From: Anagrus nilaparvatae
Taxonomy: Eukaryota > Arthropoda > Insecta > Hymenoptera > Mymaridae
Direction: 5' to 3'
DNA length: 64,000 nucleotides
Assembly: GCA_022575985.1 (NCBI GenBank)
Contig: JAKSXM010000007.1
Coordinates: 1,242,501-1,306,500, forward strand
Part shown: piece by piece, positions 1 to 11,266 of the stretch
How the letters are laid out: the number at the start of each line of letters is the position of its first letter
Position numbering within the stretch: the stretch's first letter is position 1
Notes under the pieces: generated by a model
Told to the model about the DNA's origin: nothing
Database searches by the model: none
What the model saw: only the letters and a program-made list of their open reading frames with translations
Program-made: the position numbers and the translations under genes

Positions 1-1500
1 TTGAGAAAGCTCGTATTCAGTTTCTGGCTCTTTTTTACGCGACTCGAAATCGGCTAAAAAGTTCTCTTTTGAGCTAATGTAAGAGGCAAAGACAAAGATA
101 TTTTTCGATTCGCAATATTTCCACAACTCACGAGCTATTTCATTTAAGATCTCCTACCGTATGCCCCCCATCCGATTTATATAAGAAATAGCAGTTGTAT
201 TGTCTATGCGTAGTAAAATATTGCAATTTTTTAGATTATCAGAAAAACATTTTAAGCCAATCAAGGCTGTTTTCAATTCTAATGCATTTATATGAAGACT
301 TCTTTCATACTTGTTCCAGAAACCATGGGATCTTTGCGACCCGCAAGAAGCACCCCACCCTGTTTTAGATGCATCAGTGAATATTTCTAAATCATATTTT
401 CGTGGTCTAATGGAATTTTTCGCTTTCTTAATGTTCTCTTTCCACCATAATAAGTCAGGCATCAAACTAACCGAAATATTCATTACGGCGTCATAAGAAT
501 CATTCTTATCCTTCAGGGCTAAGAATTTTGCTCTTTCAAGCGATTTTGTATGAACATAACCGTATTTAAGGCAGGGACAACACGAGACAAGAGTACCTAT
601 AAGTTGGGAAAAGCTTCTAATCTTACAGCTTGTTCTTCTTATAAAACTGTCTAACAGATTTTTGACTTTCACCACTTTATCTTCAGGCAAACTTACTGAC
701 ATTTCAACTGAATCAAATATTAGACCTAAGAATTTTACTTTCTGTTTTGGCTCTAACTGGCTTTTATTTAAATTGATTATGAACCCTAGGTCATGCAACA
801 GGTTACGAGTTGCTTGTATATTTTTATAACAGTCTTCTACAGATTTCCCGAGTATTGCCCAATCATCCAAATAAACAACAGAAAGATGACCTTTTTTTCT
901 TAGAAAGGATATAACAGGTTTCATAATCTTTGTGAATACGTAAGGGGCAGAAGTAAGACCAAAAGGTAAGACATTAAAATAATAAACCTTGTTATTAAAT
1001 TCAAAACATAGGTATTTCTTATCTGATTCCCTTATAGGTACCATATAATAAGCATCCTTTAAATCTAATGTAGCTAAAAAACAACCTGGGGAGATTAACT
1101 TTATTAATGTCCTGTAATCCTCCAATTTAAAATGTTCGGTACAAATGAAATTATTCAGACTTTTCAGATTTAAAATGAATCTATGGGATCCATCCGGTTT
1201 AGGGACCAGAAATATTTTTGATAAAAAGGGCTTAGATTTTTTATTAAACGCAGAAATGGCATCTTTAGATAATAGCTCATTAATGATTTTTTGCATATTT
1301 ACATATTCATCTTTTTGCCAGTTACATTCTTTAGGAGGAGAATTTTGATAGACTTTGCTAATTAGTGGAATTTTATAGCCTTTAACCCAAGATAAGATAG
1401 TGGGATCAGAGGTAATTTTTTGCCAATTATGGATAAAATGTTGTAGGCGACCGCCGTAAACACTTACGTCATTTAACGTCTGCGTCGACTCCTGGTTCGA
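1..1500 (-). pseudogene. DIRS pol: reverse transcriptase and RNase H, nonsense-mutated
   Basis: Minus-strand pol frame. It overlaps the end of gag in another frame and runs through a conserved entry segment (NWQKITSDPTILSWVKGYK) into the RT core. Counting from the Met whose codon ends at base 1296, the fingers carry VPKPDGSHRF (31-40), the first catalytic aspartate lies in LDLKDAY (77-83), PFGLTSAPYVF is at 111-121 and the YLDD box at 142-145. RNase H follows with FTDASKTGWG near 306. An in-frame TAG at 154-156 interrupts RNase H; the same frame stays open from 153 to base 1 and continues the domain. So this copy has at least one inactivating stop, unless it is read through. That Met is internal; expression is probably by frameshifting or an alternative start from the gag overlap. 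The left end is cut by the window. Confidence 0.8.
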
Positions 1501-2610
1501 TCTGAACTCCTGGGTCGGTTCGCATTCTTCGGATAATTGGTTTTCCTGGCGTTCCTCTGATTCCGATGGTAGTTTTTGCCGTAGCTTGAGGCTTTGTACC
1601 CGCCTGACGTCGATGTCCTCTGATGATCCTGCTTTTGACGCGGCGGGGTTGTCAAGTTTTTTGAAGCCTTACCAGATGTAGTTTTCTTTAGTATTGCCAA
1701 ATTCTTGAAATCCTGATGTATGGATTTCTTAGACTTCCACTTTTCTTCAAGGTTGCCAAATAACCATTCATCAGGAACAGTATCCCTTAAGGTATTTCTA
1801 TATATCTGGTTAACATTAGAAATTACCAGCCTTCTTCTTATTGCTGCTTCATCATGTTGAAGGTCTGTAAGTAAACGACCTATGTCGCAAACATTTTCTA
1901 TTAGTGCTACATCTACTACACCTGATTTTATCTTCTCTTGCTCGAGAAGCTGATTCAAGATCTTTGCGATTGCTGCTTGAGCCGCAGACAATTTTAATTG
2001 CTTCTCTACTATACGCTTATCTCTATCACATACGTCCGAATGAAGAACTTCTGTAATTTGGATATTTAATTTTGGAGGATCGATAAATAAACAATTACTT
2101 GGTGGTGGATACTTTTTGATAAGCCTAATTTTTTCTTCATTGGGTAGACCTTGTTTTAAGATTTCCTCCCATCTTATAACGACGTCATTTGGTATAGGTT
2201 TATCCAATACCCTTTCTTCAATCATTCTAGCACCTAATGCATTGATAATATTTTCAGGCAACGGCTGTTCCTCTTCTGATCCGTTCTCTATAGAAGGAAG
2301 AAATAATATAAAAGAAAAATAATAAAAAATAAAAAGGTAAAAGAAGGTAGCTTTCTTTGATTTTTATTCCTGTAATAACAAGAATACTGAGTCATAACTC
2401 AAAAACAGATTTTCGGTAATAACTGAAAATCGTAAATAATGAAAAAATGAATCTACCTTTGTTATCATGTGTTTCTTTGTCGGTAATAATAGAGACTTCC
2501 TGAGAGTTAGATTCCTGTTGAGGATCTGTAGATGGCGTATGTTGAGGAACCGGATCAGATAAGGACAAAGAGCGAGATCTTTCTCGACGACTTCTAAAGT
2601 TATTACTCAT
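1473..2610 (-). CDS. DIRS gag-like protein with a predicted intron
   Basis: Nucleic-acid-binding gag-like protein of the DIRS element. Exon 2 (1473-2287) is long and open and ends in an arginine-rich tail (RTRSRRRR). Exon 1 (2457-2610, perhaps starting further upstream) begins MSNNFRSRRERSRS and is serine/arginine rich; the same frame is open back to about 2780 without a Met. Splicing of 2288-2456 (169 nt) is inferred from a GTAGAT donor after ...HDNK and a pyrimidine-rich acceptor ending CTATAG. The join is in frame in phase 1 and removes the stop that otherwise ends exon 1. There is no ATG near the upstream end of exon 2, which supports splicing. The last 150-200 bases overlap pol in a different frame. 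Confidence 0.65.
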
Positions 2611-2893
2611 GCGCAGGAAACTCCTTTTTGAATCCGACGAAGCGTCCTCTGAACATATTGAAGATGAACTAGACCTGCTTCCGGAGGGACTCCGGAAATA
2701 AGATCGATGACGCTTCTTGCTATATGGACTGCGTCCATAACGTATATTACCTACACATACGTAATAAGTCTCTTTTTACCACCATGTTTTAATTATTATT
2801 TCTCTGAGTAATAACTCAGCGGTCTATAATTTTAAGAACTGAATGCGTTTGAAAAAAACGGCATAAAATCAAACATTAGAGTAATAACTCTAA
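2389..2893. repeat. recurrent TAATAA-loop hairpins in the DIRS leader
   Basis: Four short palindromes share a TAATAA or TCATAA loop: GAG-TCATAA-CTC (2389-2400), ATTTTC-ggTAATAAct-GAAAAT (2409-2430), CTGAG-TAATAA-CTCAG (2804-2819) and TTAGAG-TAATAA-CTCTAA (2876-2893). Stems differ while the loop is kept, which suggests selected structures rather than copies of one sequence. Half-sites with GTAATAA also occur near 2372, 2491, 2761 and 3229. Confidence 0.5.
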
Positions 2894-3480
2894 ATAGTTT
2901 CCTAAGACTTCCTTAAACCTTAATCTAATTTCTAAGAGAAACTTTAGAGAAAAAAGTAAACTGGGATATTAATACCAATATATTTTGAGACATAAACTTA
3001 TTAAGGAATTTATTAATCAGCTTTATTTATTTATTTATTTATTTCTTTTTTGCCAAAAAAAACTTACTGCGTCGATCCAAAGAGGTATCTCTCCTCCGTT
3101 TTCGGCTTCTCTTATGATTTTCTTGTACTAATTTTTCCAGATTTCTTATTCTCTTCTCATAATCTCTTATTTGAGCTTCCTTCATGATTAAACTTGGTTA
3201 CTAAAACTTCTATCACTATTACTTTATGAGAGTAATAAGAAAACAAAAGATACACGTGTGACTAACTAGGCACGAAGAAAAAGAATGATATAACGAAAGC
3301 CTACGCCCACGCGATAGGTCCCAATTTTTCTATCTTTAAAATCGTGACTAGCTCTGGCGTGGAGCGGGAGTACTACAAGTGATCTCGAGGAAGAGGCGCG
3401 AAATACAATGAGATATTTATTTTAATATTTCAATTTAAAATTTCGCTGCTTTGACCTCGAAATCGGATAGCCAGGGAAAT

Positions 3481-3966
3481 TTACTATCTGGACCTGAGAG
3501 GAAAAAATTTTTCATGTTAATGATAGTTTTTAACAGAAAAAATAAGAAAAATTATCCCTCATTTTTCTTACTTTTTTTATAAAAGTCCAAAACACAAAGT
3601 AGGCTGCCAAAAATCGATATTTTGCTCTGGGAGGCTAAAAATTGGGTTGGTGACTTATTTTTGGTAGTACTTTCAGAAAATAATACGTTGGGGTAATTTT
3701 GAAGATTCGACGATACAGTTCATACACACTTCATTTAAATCTATCCATGTACATAAAAAAATATTTAAACTTAATTAAGAGTAAATGAAACATTAATTTT
3801 AAATAAATTTTAAAAAAGTTTTTAGTATAATATATATTTATGTCAACAACGAGATTTTGCTCATGTTTTTGAGCAAATCTCGTGTGCTATTAAATCGAGT
3901 TTTAGGTATACCTACTATATACCGAATACTAAAAATTTTTTAAATTGCGCTGTGATTCTGTAATAA
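3481..3966. other. A+T-rich non-coding stretch with one hairpin
   Basis: No gene recognised. A small perfect-looking hairpin (ACGAGATTTTGCTCA paired with TGAGCAAATCTCGT) lies at 3849-3883. Confidence 0.4.
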
Positions 3967-4071
3967 CCCACGTAAAAAGATTAAGCTTAATTTTGGGTTT
4001 ACGGACTGACCCTTTATTTTGGGTAAACTACATAAGCTTACCCAAAATTAAGCTTAATCTTTTTACGTGGG
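3967..4071. repeat. inverted repeat with 31-bp arms
   Basis: The arms 3967-3997 and 4041-4071 are exact reverse complements, beginning CCCACGTAAAAAGATTAAGC. The loop of 43 bases repeats fragments of the arm. A related sequence is found at 51870-51930, so this is a dispersed small fold-back family. Confidence 0.75.
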
Positions 4072-4154
4072 AAATGAAGGACAAGGATTATATTCACTTA
4101 TTTATTGCCAAATTATTTTAAACTGGTATGTCGATAATCTATTTAAGAGATATG

Positions 4155-4438
4155 AAAATTTAAAGTCAGAGTCCCGATTTAAGATTTTTTAAAAAACATT
4201 AATTTTAAACTAGTAATAGTAGTTTTCTTTATATGGGTGCAAAGTAATGTTTCGCCAATCGAAAGAAGAATAGGGATATAGAGAGCTAGTGCTAGGCCGC
4301 TAGTTCTCTATATGACTATTTTTCTTCTTTCCATTTGGCGAAACATTACTTTGCACCCATATAAAGAAAACTACTATTACTAGTTTAAAATTAATGTTTT
4401 TTAAAAAATCTTAAATCGGGACTCTGACTTTAAATTTT
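4155..4438. mobile_element. fold-back MITE with ~125-bp arms
   Basis: A long near-perfect palindrome centred near 4296. Termini are AAAATTTAAAGTCAGAGTCC and its complement. It has no coding capacity and is best read as a fold-back or MITE-type non-autonomous DNA element. A target duplication could not be fixed. Confidence 0.7.
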
Positions 4439-4449
4439 AGATTTTGTAC

Positions 4450-4607
4450 AATAAAAACAAAAAACAATTTTTTTTTTTTAAATTATGGTCAAAAAGTTGA
4501 AGACGGATCAGTTTTCAAAAATTCTGTGCCACGGAATATTTCGGAAACGGATCGTTTGGAAAAATATCCGTTTATGGAAGATTTTCGCAACAAGTAAAGT
4601 GATCAAA
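4450..4607 (+). other. possible internal exon upstream of the orphan terminal exon
   Basis: A protein-like frame reads EDGSVFKNSVPRNISETDRL and continues to MEDFRN, preceded by a T-run and AG and followed by GTAAAG as a possible donor. The donor phase does not match the phase needed by the exon at 4822, so either another exon lies between them or this is chance. Weak call. Confidence 0.2.
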
Positions 4608-4821
4608 GTGAACCGTTTCTAATTTGTCCGTTGGCAACTGAAACGAGAACTGCATGCCAAAATCGCCGTTTTTGCCCACCTCTGAAATAAACATTACTTA
4701 AAGTTTTAACTTTTTCGAACTTCGGGTTTGGACTTTTGCCTGTTAATTGATCCTGCCTGCGAAATCTCAAGTAATTGCGTCCATATAATTTTAAAATGAT
4801 TAATTTTTTCTTAATTTTTAG

Positions 4822-5073
4822 GCAGTTCCAGTTCCTGGACAAAATACCAAATTAACCAATGAAACAAGAGCTCCAGAAAATGAATTCTATGAAAAAGAAA
4901 ATAACGAAACAAGTAATTATGAACCAGACAATAAATGGGACAAGGAAAGTGAAAAAAATTTTAAAGAATCTGATTACTTATTTGAAATTATGATTGACCC
5001 TTATATGTATTCTCGTAGACTACTGGATAGAACCATGCAGTCTAAGAATCTTCCAATGAAAAAATCAATATGA
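4822..5073 (+). CDS. 3'-terminal coding exon of an unrecognised gene
   Basis: After a strong acceptor (TTTTTTCTTAATTTTTAG) a frame of 83 codons runs to TGA at 5071-5073. It starts AVPVPGQNTKLTNETRAPEN, is rich in Glu, Asn and Lys in the first 50 residues, then changes to a less acidic segment (YLFEIMIDPYMYSRRLLDR) and ends basic (NLPMKKSI). The composition differs clearly from random translation of the surrounding A+T-rich DNA. There is no initiator Met, so upstream exons must exist; none was fixed with confidence, and an intervening fold-back at 4155-4438 may sit in the intron. I recognise no family. It is not related by eye to the three-copy secreted family further right. Confidence 0.5.
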   Translation, partial: AVPVPGQNTKLTNETRAPENEFYEKENNETSNYEPDNKWDKESEKNFKESDYLFEIMIDPYMYSRRLLDRTMQSKNLPMKKSI

Positions 5074-5984
5074 ATAATGAACTGTAATGCAATAATTTGC
5101 ATTATAAGAGTAAAGTATTATGAAAATTTTATATTTAAATATTTTGTGATTTCGTGCGTCTTTTGTAATTAAGAAACAGCGAATTTAACTACGCTAGACG
5201 CCGGGAACACAGGAAAAGTATGAACAAGCGGGAGTATGTCACTCTCGTCTCGGCCGCTGAACAGTAAACAGCTATTGTCAGAAAGTGCTCTCTAAGAGAG
5301 GGAGAGAGCATGGACTCTCCCCTCAGTGTAATTTAGTGTATGTTTATGCACCAGGAAGTATGGCTTTAAGTGCAGCTCAAAGATTAGAAGCTCCAGCCAA
5401 ACCAAAAAGTTAATAGTTAGTAACCAGTACCAGTAACCAGGCCAAGTAACAAGAAATCCAGGAAAGAAGATTTCAGCCAGGCCTGACCAGAAAGAATACT
5501 CAAGATTTCAAGAAAAGGTACCTCGGGTTATTATTATTTCGTTTTATTTAATTATTCATTTTCGTTTATTAAAATTATTTTCACGCGGTTACGCGTATGT
5601 ATGAGTGAAATATATGTGTATGAATGTGTGATAAATTATCTATGTGCGAGTGCGCGTGGCGAGAATATTCGTGATAATTTTGTATACTTTTATTTTATAT
5701 CTTACCTACACGAGTATAATCGACACCCGTGCGCGCACATACGATTCAATAAAATATGGCGTCCATCAAAATAATTAAGGCCCACGAGGCTAATCAAAAT
5801 ATTTCTTTATTTTATTAAATGGCCAAATCTAGCTATAAGTTTCTTTGTAAATAAAATATTAAATATTAATCTTTTTTATTATTAAATTCTTTCTTTGTTT
5901 TTCATTAATTAAAAGGACTTATTATTGACTTAGTTCCCCTCTACCCCTCTTTCCTAAACATATTATTATATAATACATCAATTT
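5074..5984. other. GC-richer unclassified segment
   Basis: About 5190-5530 is markedly less A+T-rich and contains a short open frame ending VYAPGSMALSAAQRLEAPA near 5411, then repeated AGTAACCAG-like words. Another patch at 5640-5800 holds CACCCGTGCGCGCACATACG and an AATAAA. It could be a solo LTR or leader of a retroelement or an untranslated exon; no terminal repeats were matched. Confidence 0.25.
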
Positions 5985-6125
5985 TGGAGCGTCGCCGGCA
6001 CTTACACAGAACAGCGCCACACCGGTGAAGAACCATATAAATGTAATTGTCGACGATGCAAGTAAAATCATAATACACTTGTATGTCTTACGCACAGGCG
6101 AAAGACCATACAAATGTACAGTAAC
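5985..6125 (+). pseudogene. decayed C2H2 zinc-finger fragment
   Basis: Two zinc-finger linkers about 93 bases apart are readable on the plus strand: HTGEEPYKC (5998 onwards) and RTGERPYKC (about 6090). The finger between them is broken: the frame after the first linker reads CNCRRCK and then a stop. This is the pattern of a degenerate Krüppel-type zinc-finger array. A short open stretch at 6203-6260 (PTKVSDFKDIAMNENLVA then stop) follows a possible acceptor, but its link is uncertain. Confidence 0.5.
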
Positions 6126-8300
6126 TTAGATATATTTTATTATTTGCTCTTTACTTTTTTATCATAAATATTAATAAAATTTATTAAAATCTCCATTATA
6201 GAACCAACAAAAGTTTCAGACTTTAAAGACATTGCAATGAATGAAAATTTAGTTGCTTAGCTTTTAAAATTAAATAATTATTATATCCAATTTTCTTCTT
6301 ATGATTTTGCTTTAAAAGTTTTGGGAAAAATAAATACTAATAAAAATTTTCTATTAAAATAAAATAAATATTTTTTTCTTTCATTATATATTTAATCGTG
6401 ACAAAACTCGATCATTAAAATTTATAAAATGAAAGTATTTTAATATTTAATTAATATATTTTATTATTTATCAAAATATAAAGATGTTTATAAAATTAAA
6501 TTTTATATTTGTGTCATTTTATATTTGTAGGTAATTTCACAAGTCAATAATACAAAAATTCACTTGCGGTCTTACAAATAGTAAATTATTTTTTTTTTTA
6601 ATTAAAATGTTTTAAAATTAGATGATTCCCCGAACTTTAAAGTTTTATCCTTGTTTTTAAGGATTTTGGTTAGTTTAAAGTTTTTTGGTGAATTGCTACT
6701 CATAAGCCAACATTTTTGAAAGTACTAAATTTACGATGTAAAATATATATGTAGTTAGATTATATTTAGTAAAGTGAAGCTAATTTTTTTAAATTTGATA
6801 TTTTTAAATATTTTGTCTTTTTAACTATTACTTATCCAAAAGTTATCAAAAAAGTTTATCGCTTCGCCATCTTAATTTCCCTAGAGGTACCTCGCAGTTT
6901 TAAAAAATGAAAACTTCGATAAAAAACTGTTTTGTTTATTCCGTAACCCAAAAAGTTGGGTAAAACTAACGATTTTTTATATTTTTAGTTTATTATCTCC
7001 ACTGATTGATTCACTCCCGAAACTGATCTGATCTGCAGGAGCATGTTTCTTCGGCGTTAATTTAATTTTAATTACTTATGATAAACCAGTTGGTTCCTTT
7101 AAACCTTTAATCAATTAAAAACTCCACATGTAATTGTCAAATGAGTTGGACGGAGTTTCGAATTTTTTGGTAAATAAACTGCTAAACTCTTTGCCATTCC
7201 GTGCAACTCCAGACGCGTCTCTATGTGGAGTTTTCAGTTGGTTGAAGATTGTTCTTTTGTTTCATGGAAAACAAAATACTTATGATTGTTCTCATTTTTT
7301 GTTCTCAAGAAACATTAATTTTATCACTGGTTCTTTCTTCATTATATCCAATAAATCTTATCCATTTCTTGACGCCTATTTTTGACTAAAACTGACTCAA
7401 AAATGGCAAAAATTTAAATTTATTGCATTTTGTTCTATTAACTATATTTTTAAACCTCATTGCTTCTCGTATCCGATCTATAGCTTTATAAAATGGAAGC
7501 TGCCCCCCTAAATAGTTTAGAAATATCAAATTTAAAATGTTGAGGTTTAAAATTTTTCTCTTAAATTATTTTCCAGCGCAGTTCTTTATAAATCATATGA
7601 ACAAATTTTTTAAAACAATTTCTGATAAGGTTTTGTTCGTGGATAAATTATATGAGATGGAATTTCTTTTCTACCCCAGATATTCTGTAAACATCAAAAT
7701 TTTGAGGTTTATTAATTGAGTTTCAATTTGAGATCAGGCCGAAAAGAAACTGCAAATTTTAAGTTTTCTTAAGGATAGATTCGCTCTAAATAAGTGAAAA
7801 ATTAGGCGTTCTTAAATATTCTTTTTCATTGAATCCTTGGGAGGTATTTATTTAAATTTTTGGCAAACAATTTATTACATTATAAATGTTTAAAGAATTA
7901 AAAAACTTTTCGATTTGTACTGTTGAAATGTGGTGCTGAAGATATATAAAAAAAAAAAAAAAATCGGCGGGCATGATAGGCCTTCTCCAGGTGGTCTGAA
8001 ACAAAAAGTTTTATACAAACCCTTAACGGGGTTTAAGTGTTACTAGCCTAGTCAAGTATTTCGTCAATTGGAACGCGTAGTAAATTCACTAAATTTAGTT
8101 ATTTTAAAGATCCCTATACGTAATTTAATATCAATTTTCATGTATTAAAAAATTATCTTTTAACATAATAATAGAACAAATAATTTAATTTTAATAAATA
8201 TTCAAATAGTTTTCTTTATATTTACATTTCTTTATATTAAATGCTCCGTTTTTATATTATTTAAATGCGCGCCAAGCATGTGCACTGCAAAGGTTACTAG
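6126..8300. other. A+T-rich intergenic stretch
   Basis: No recognised gene. One minus-strand frame at about 7095-7265 reads protein-like (TIFNQLKTPHRDASGVARNG...) but has no known relatives by eye and no supporting splice context. The remainder is low-complexity A/T sequence. Confidence 0.35.
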
Positions 8301-8745
8301 ATATATCGACGCCCCTAGCGAATAAAACGCTTATTCAAAATCCTAAGGAAAAAAATTCCAAGTGAAAGGTAAATGGAATACTACGCCACCTCAAATGTAG
8401 TGGCGAAGACCATCGTAAAAAGAACTAAAAGTTGTTTTTACGATGGCGAAGACGACGCTTACTCAATTTGGAGGCGAAGACTACTCCAACAAAATTTCCA
8501 AAACTCGTATTTTGCTATTTTCTGTCGTACCGACTTAATGTTATTTAAATGAAGTCGGTACGACAGAAAATAGCAAAATACGAGTTTTGGAAATTTTGTT
8601 AGAATAGTCTTCGCCTCCAAATTGAGTAGGCGTCGTCTTCGCCACTACATTTGAGGTAGCGTAGTATTCCATTTACCTTTCACTTAGAGTTTTTTTCCTT
8701 AGGGTTTTGAATAAGCGTTTTTTTCGCTAGGGGCGTCGATATGTC
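8301..8745. mobile_element. fold-back DNA element with ~200-bp arms
   Basis: The termini ATATCGACGCCCCTAGCG (left) and CGCTAGGGGCGTCGATAT (right) are complementary, and the complementarity continues to the centre near 8543. The left arm carries an extra internal hairpin (CATCGTAAAAAG...CTTTTTACGATG type, about 8411-8446) absent from the right arm. There is no coding frame. Confidence 0.7.
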
Positions 8746-8790
8746 GAGATTGTTATTTTCTATATTTATTTTATTTATTAATTAATATTT

Positions 8791-11033
8791 ACTCCAGTAA
8801 AATCACGGTTTTGGTGGTATTGTTTGTGGCCGCTACCAGATTTGGTCTACTATAGGTTTTTTGGGTCGCTGAACACGAAAATCGGGGTTTTTTCTATGCG
8901 CAATTGGGGCTTGACCCTTAAATCGGGCAAAACTGCCCCTAAAAAGGGCATTTTTGTTGTATTCGTTGTAAGCCTTTGAAATTTGGTATACGGGGGTTTT
9001 TTGGGTCGCTGATAACAAATATTGCAGTTATAACTATGAAAAATTACCCCTTCACCCTTAAATCGGGCAAAACTGCCCTTAAAAGGGCATTTTTGTTGTA
9101 TTCATTGTAAGCCTTTGAAATTTGGTACACGGGGGTTTTTTGGGTCGCGGATAACAAATATTGCTGTTATAACTATGAAAAATTACCCCTTCACCCTTAA
9201 ATCGGGCAAAACTGCCCCTAAAAAGGGCATTTTTGCTATATTCATTGTAAGCCTTTGAAATTTGGTATACGGGGGTTTTTCGGGTCGCTGATAACGAATA
9301 TTGCAGTTATAACTATGAAAAATTACCCCTTCACCCTTAAATTGGGCAAAACTGCCCTTAACTAGGGCATTTTTGCTATATTCAATGTAAGCCTTTGAAA
9401 TTTGGTATACGGGGGTTTTTTGGGTCACTGATAACAAATATTGCAGGTATAACTATGAAAAATTACCCCTTCACGTTTAAATTGAGCAAAACTGCCCCTA
9501 AAAGGGGTGTTTTCGCTTCTTTCAATTTAGCCCTTCAAAATTTGGTGTAATAGGGTTTTTGGGGGCACTGATCACAAAAATCGATGTCTTTTCAATTAAA
9601 ACGTAACTCTTCAACCTTATATTAGCCGAAACTACTCCTAAAAGGGGCACTTTCGCTATATTCGTTCTAGCCTTCTAAGACTCAGTCTAATAGGGTTTTT
9701 TAGGTCGCTTTTCACAATAAACAGCCCTTGAAGGGTTATTTTGAGGCATAATAAAAGATTTGTTTAATGGAAAAAATTTTTTTTTTAATTTTTGAAAAAT
9801 TTTTTAAATGATAAAACATTTGCTTACCTTTATTTTATAAATAAGATAACTTGTAAAATGTATGATTCATTTATTTATACCTTTCAAACCTTTTAGGAGT
9901 AGTTTTAGCATATTCGAGGCTGAAGACCTAATTTTTAATTGAAAAAAACGCGATTTTCGTGATCAGCGACCTAAAAAACCCTCTAAGACCAAATCTTGGA
10001 GGGCTAGAGCGAAAGTAGAAAAAGCAGCCCTTTTAAGGGTACTCTTGGCCAATTTAAGGGTGAAGGGGTTATTTTTCATAGTTATAACTTCAATATTCGT
10101 GATCAGCGACCCCAAAAACCTTTATTAGACCAAATCTTGGAGGGCTAGAGTGAAAGTTGCAAAATTACCCCTTTTAGGGATAGTTTTGGCTAATTTAAGG
10201 GTGAAGAATTAAGTTTTAATTGAAAAGACAACGATTTTTGTGATCAGCGACCCAAAAAACCCTAATAGGTCGAATCTTAGGGGGATAGAGTGAAAGTAGT
10301 GAAAACACCCCTTTTAGGGGTAGTTTTGTCCAATTTAAGGGTAAAGGGGTAATTTTTCATAGTTATAACTGCAATATTCGTTATCAGCGACCTAAAAAAC
10401 CTCCGTATACCAAATTTCAAAGGCTTACAGTGAATACAGCAAAAATTCCCTTTTTAGGGCCAGTTTTGCCCAATTTAAGGGTGAAGGGGTAATTTTTCAT
10501 AGTTTTAACTGCAATATTCATTATCCGTGACCCAAAAAACCCCCGTATACCAAATTTCATAGGCTTACAGTGAATTCAGCAAAAATGCCCTTTTAAGGGC
10601 AGTTTTGCCCGATTTAAGGGTCAAGGGGTAATTTTTCATAGTTTTAACTGCAATATTCGTTATCAGCGACCTAAGAAACCTCCGTATACCAAATTTCAAA
10701 GGCTTACAGTGAATACAGCAAAAATTCCCTTTTTAGGGGCAGTGTTGCCCAATTTAAGGGTGAAGGGGTAATTTTTCATAGTTTTAACTGCAATATTCAT
10801 TATCCGTGACCCAAAAAACCCCCGTATACCAAATTTCATAGGCTTACAGTGAATACAGCAAAAATGCCCTTTTTAAGGGCAGTTTTGCCCGATTTAAGGG
10901 TCAAGCCCCAATTGCGCATAGAAAAGACCCCGATTTTCGTGTTCAGCGACCCAAAAAACTTATAGTAGACCAAATCTGGTGGCGGCCACAAACAATACCA
11001 CCCCCCCCCCCCCCCCCGTGATTTGACTGGAGT
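8791..11033. repeat. head-to-head array of 140-bp repeats forming a 2.2-kb palindrome
   Basis: The left arm holds about seven monomers in which GGGTCGCTGATAAC-like words recur at 8863, 9003, 9142, 9282, 9422, 9562 and 9702, a spacing of 139-140. The right arm holds about eight monomers in the opposite orientation (GATCAGCGACC at 9961, 10101, 10241 and onwards). Each monomer has a small internal palindrome of the form TGCCCCTAAAAAGGGGCA. The outer ends match as inverted termini: ACTCCAGTAAAATCACGG left, CCGTGATTTGACTGGAGT right. A C-run of about 17 lies just inside the right end. The middle (about 9780-9890) is unique A/T-rich sequence. Diverged relatives are at 58740-60530 and 63285-63470. 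Confidence 0.85.
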
Positions 11034-11093
11034 AATTCTTAAAAGGTTTAAAACATCATAAACTTTTTTTTAAAATATTCCTAATTAATTTTT

Positions 11094-11212
11094 GGTTCCT
11101 CAAAGAGGAACCATTGTGTTAGGTCAAAATTTGATTTTCTATTTTTTGGCATATAAGCACGTTTTGGGACCCCAGGAAGCTAAAAAACCGGTTTTTAAAA
11201 AAAGTATGTATG

Positions 11213-11266
<54 letters not shown>

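Larger units (their letters stand above)
1..3480 (-). mobile_element. DIRS-like retrotransposon, truncated by window edge
   Basis: A tyrosine-recombinase retrotransposon of the DIRS order lies on the minus strand. Reading right to left there is a non-coding leader, a serine/arginine-rich gag start, gag, then overlapping pol with reverse transcriptase and RNase H. The DIRS call rests on the RT style (VPKPDGSHRFILNLKSLN, VVYLDDW) and the RNase H end with the SYISSKENFLADFESR-type segment. The methyltransferase-like and recombinase parts expected downstream would lie left of base 1 and are not visible. The right boundary near 3480 is a guess from the end of the leader-like sequence; no terminal repeat could be matched because the other end is outside the window. 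Confidence 0.75.

Noticed and set aside
4603..4842. Minus-strand open frame of 79 codons
   Set aside because: It overlaps the better supported plus-strand exon at 4822 and reads as low-complexity lysine/asparagine sequence with no motif.
8791..11033. CRISPR-like interpretation of the regularly spaced repeats
   Set aside because: Monomers are 140 bp and similar throughout, without unique spacers, and face each other in two arms; the genome is eukaryotic.
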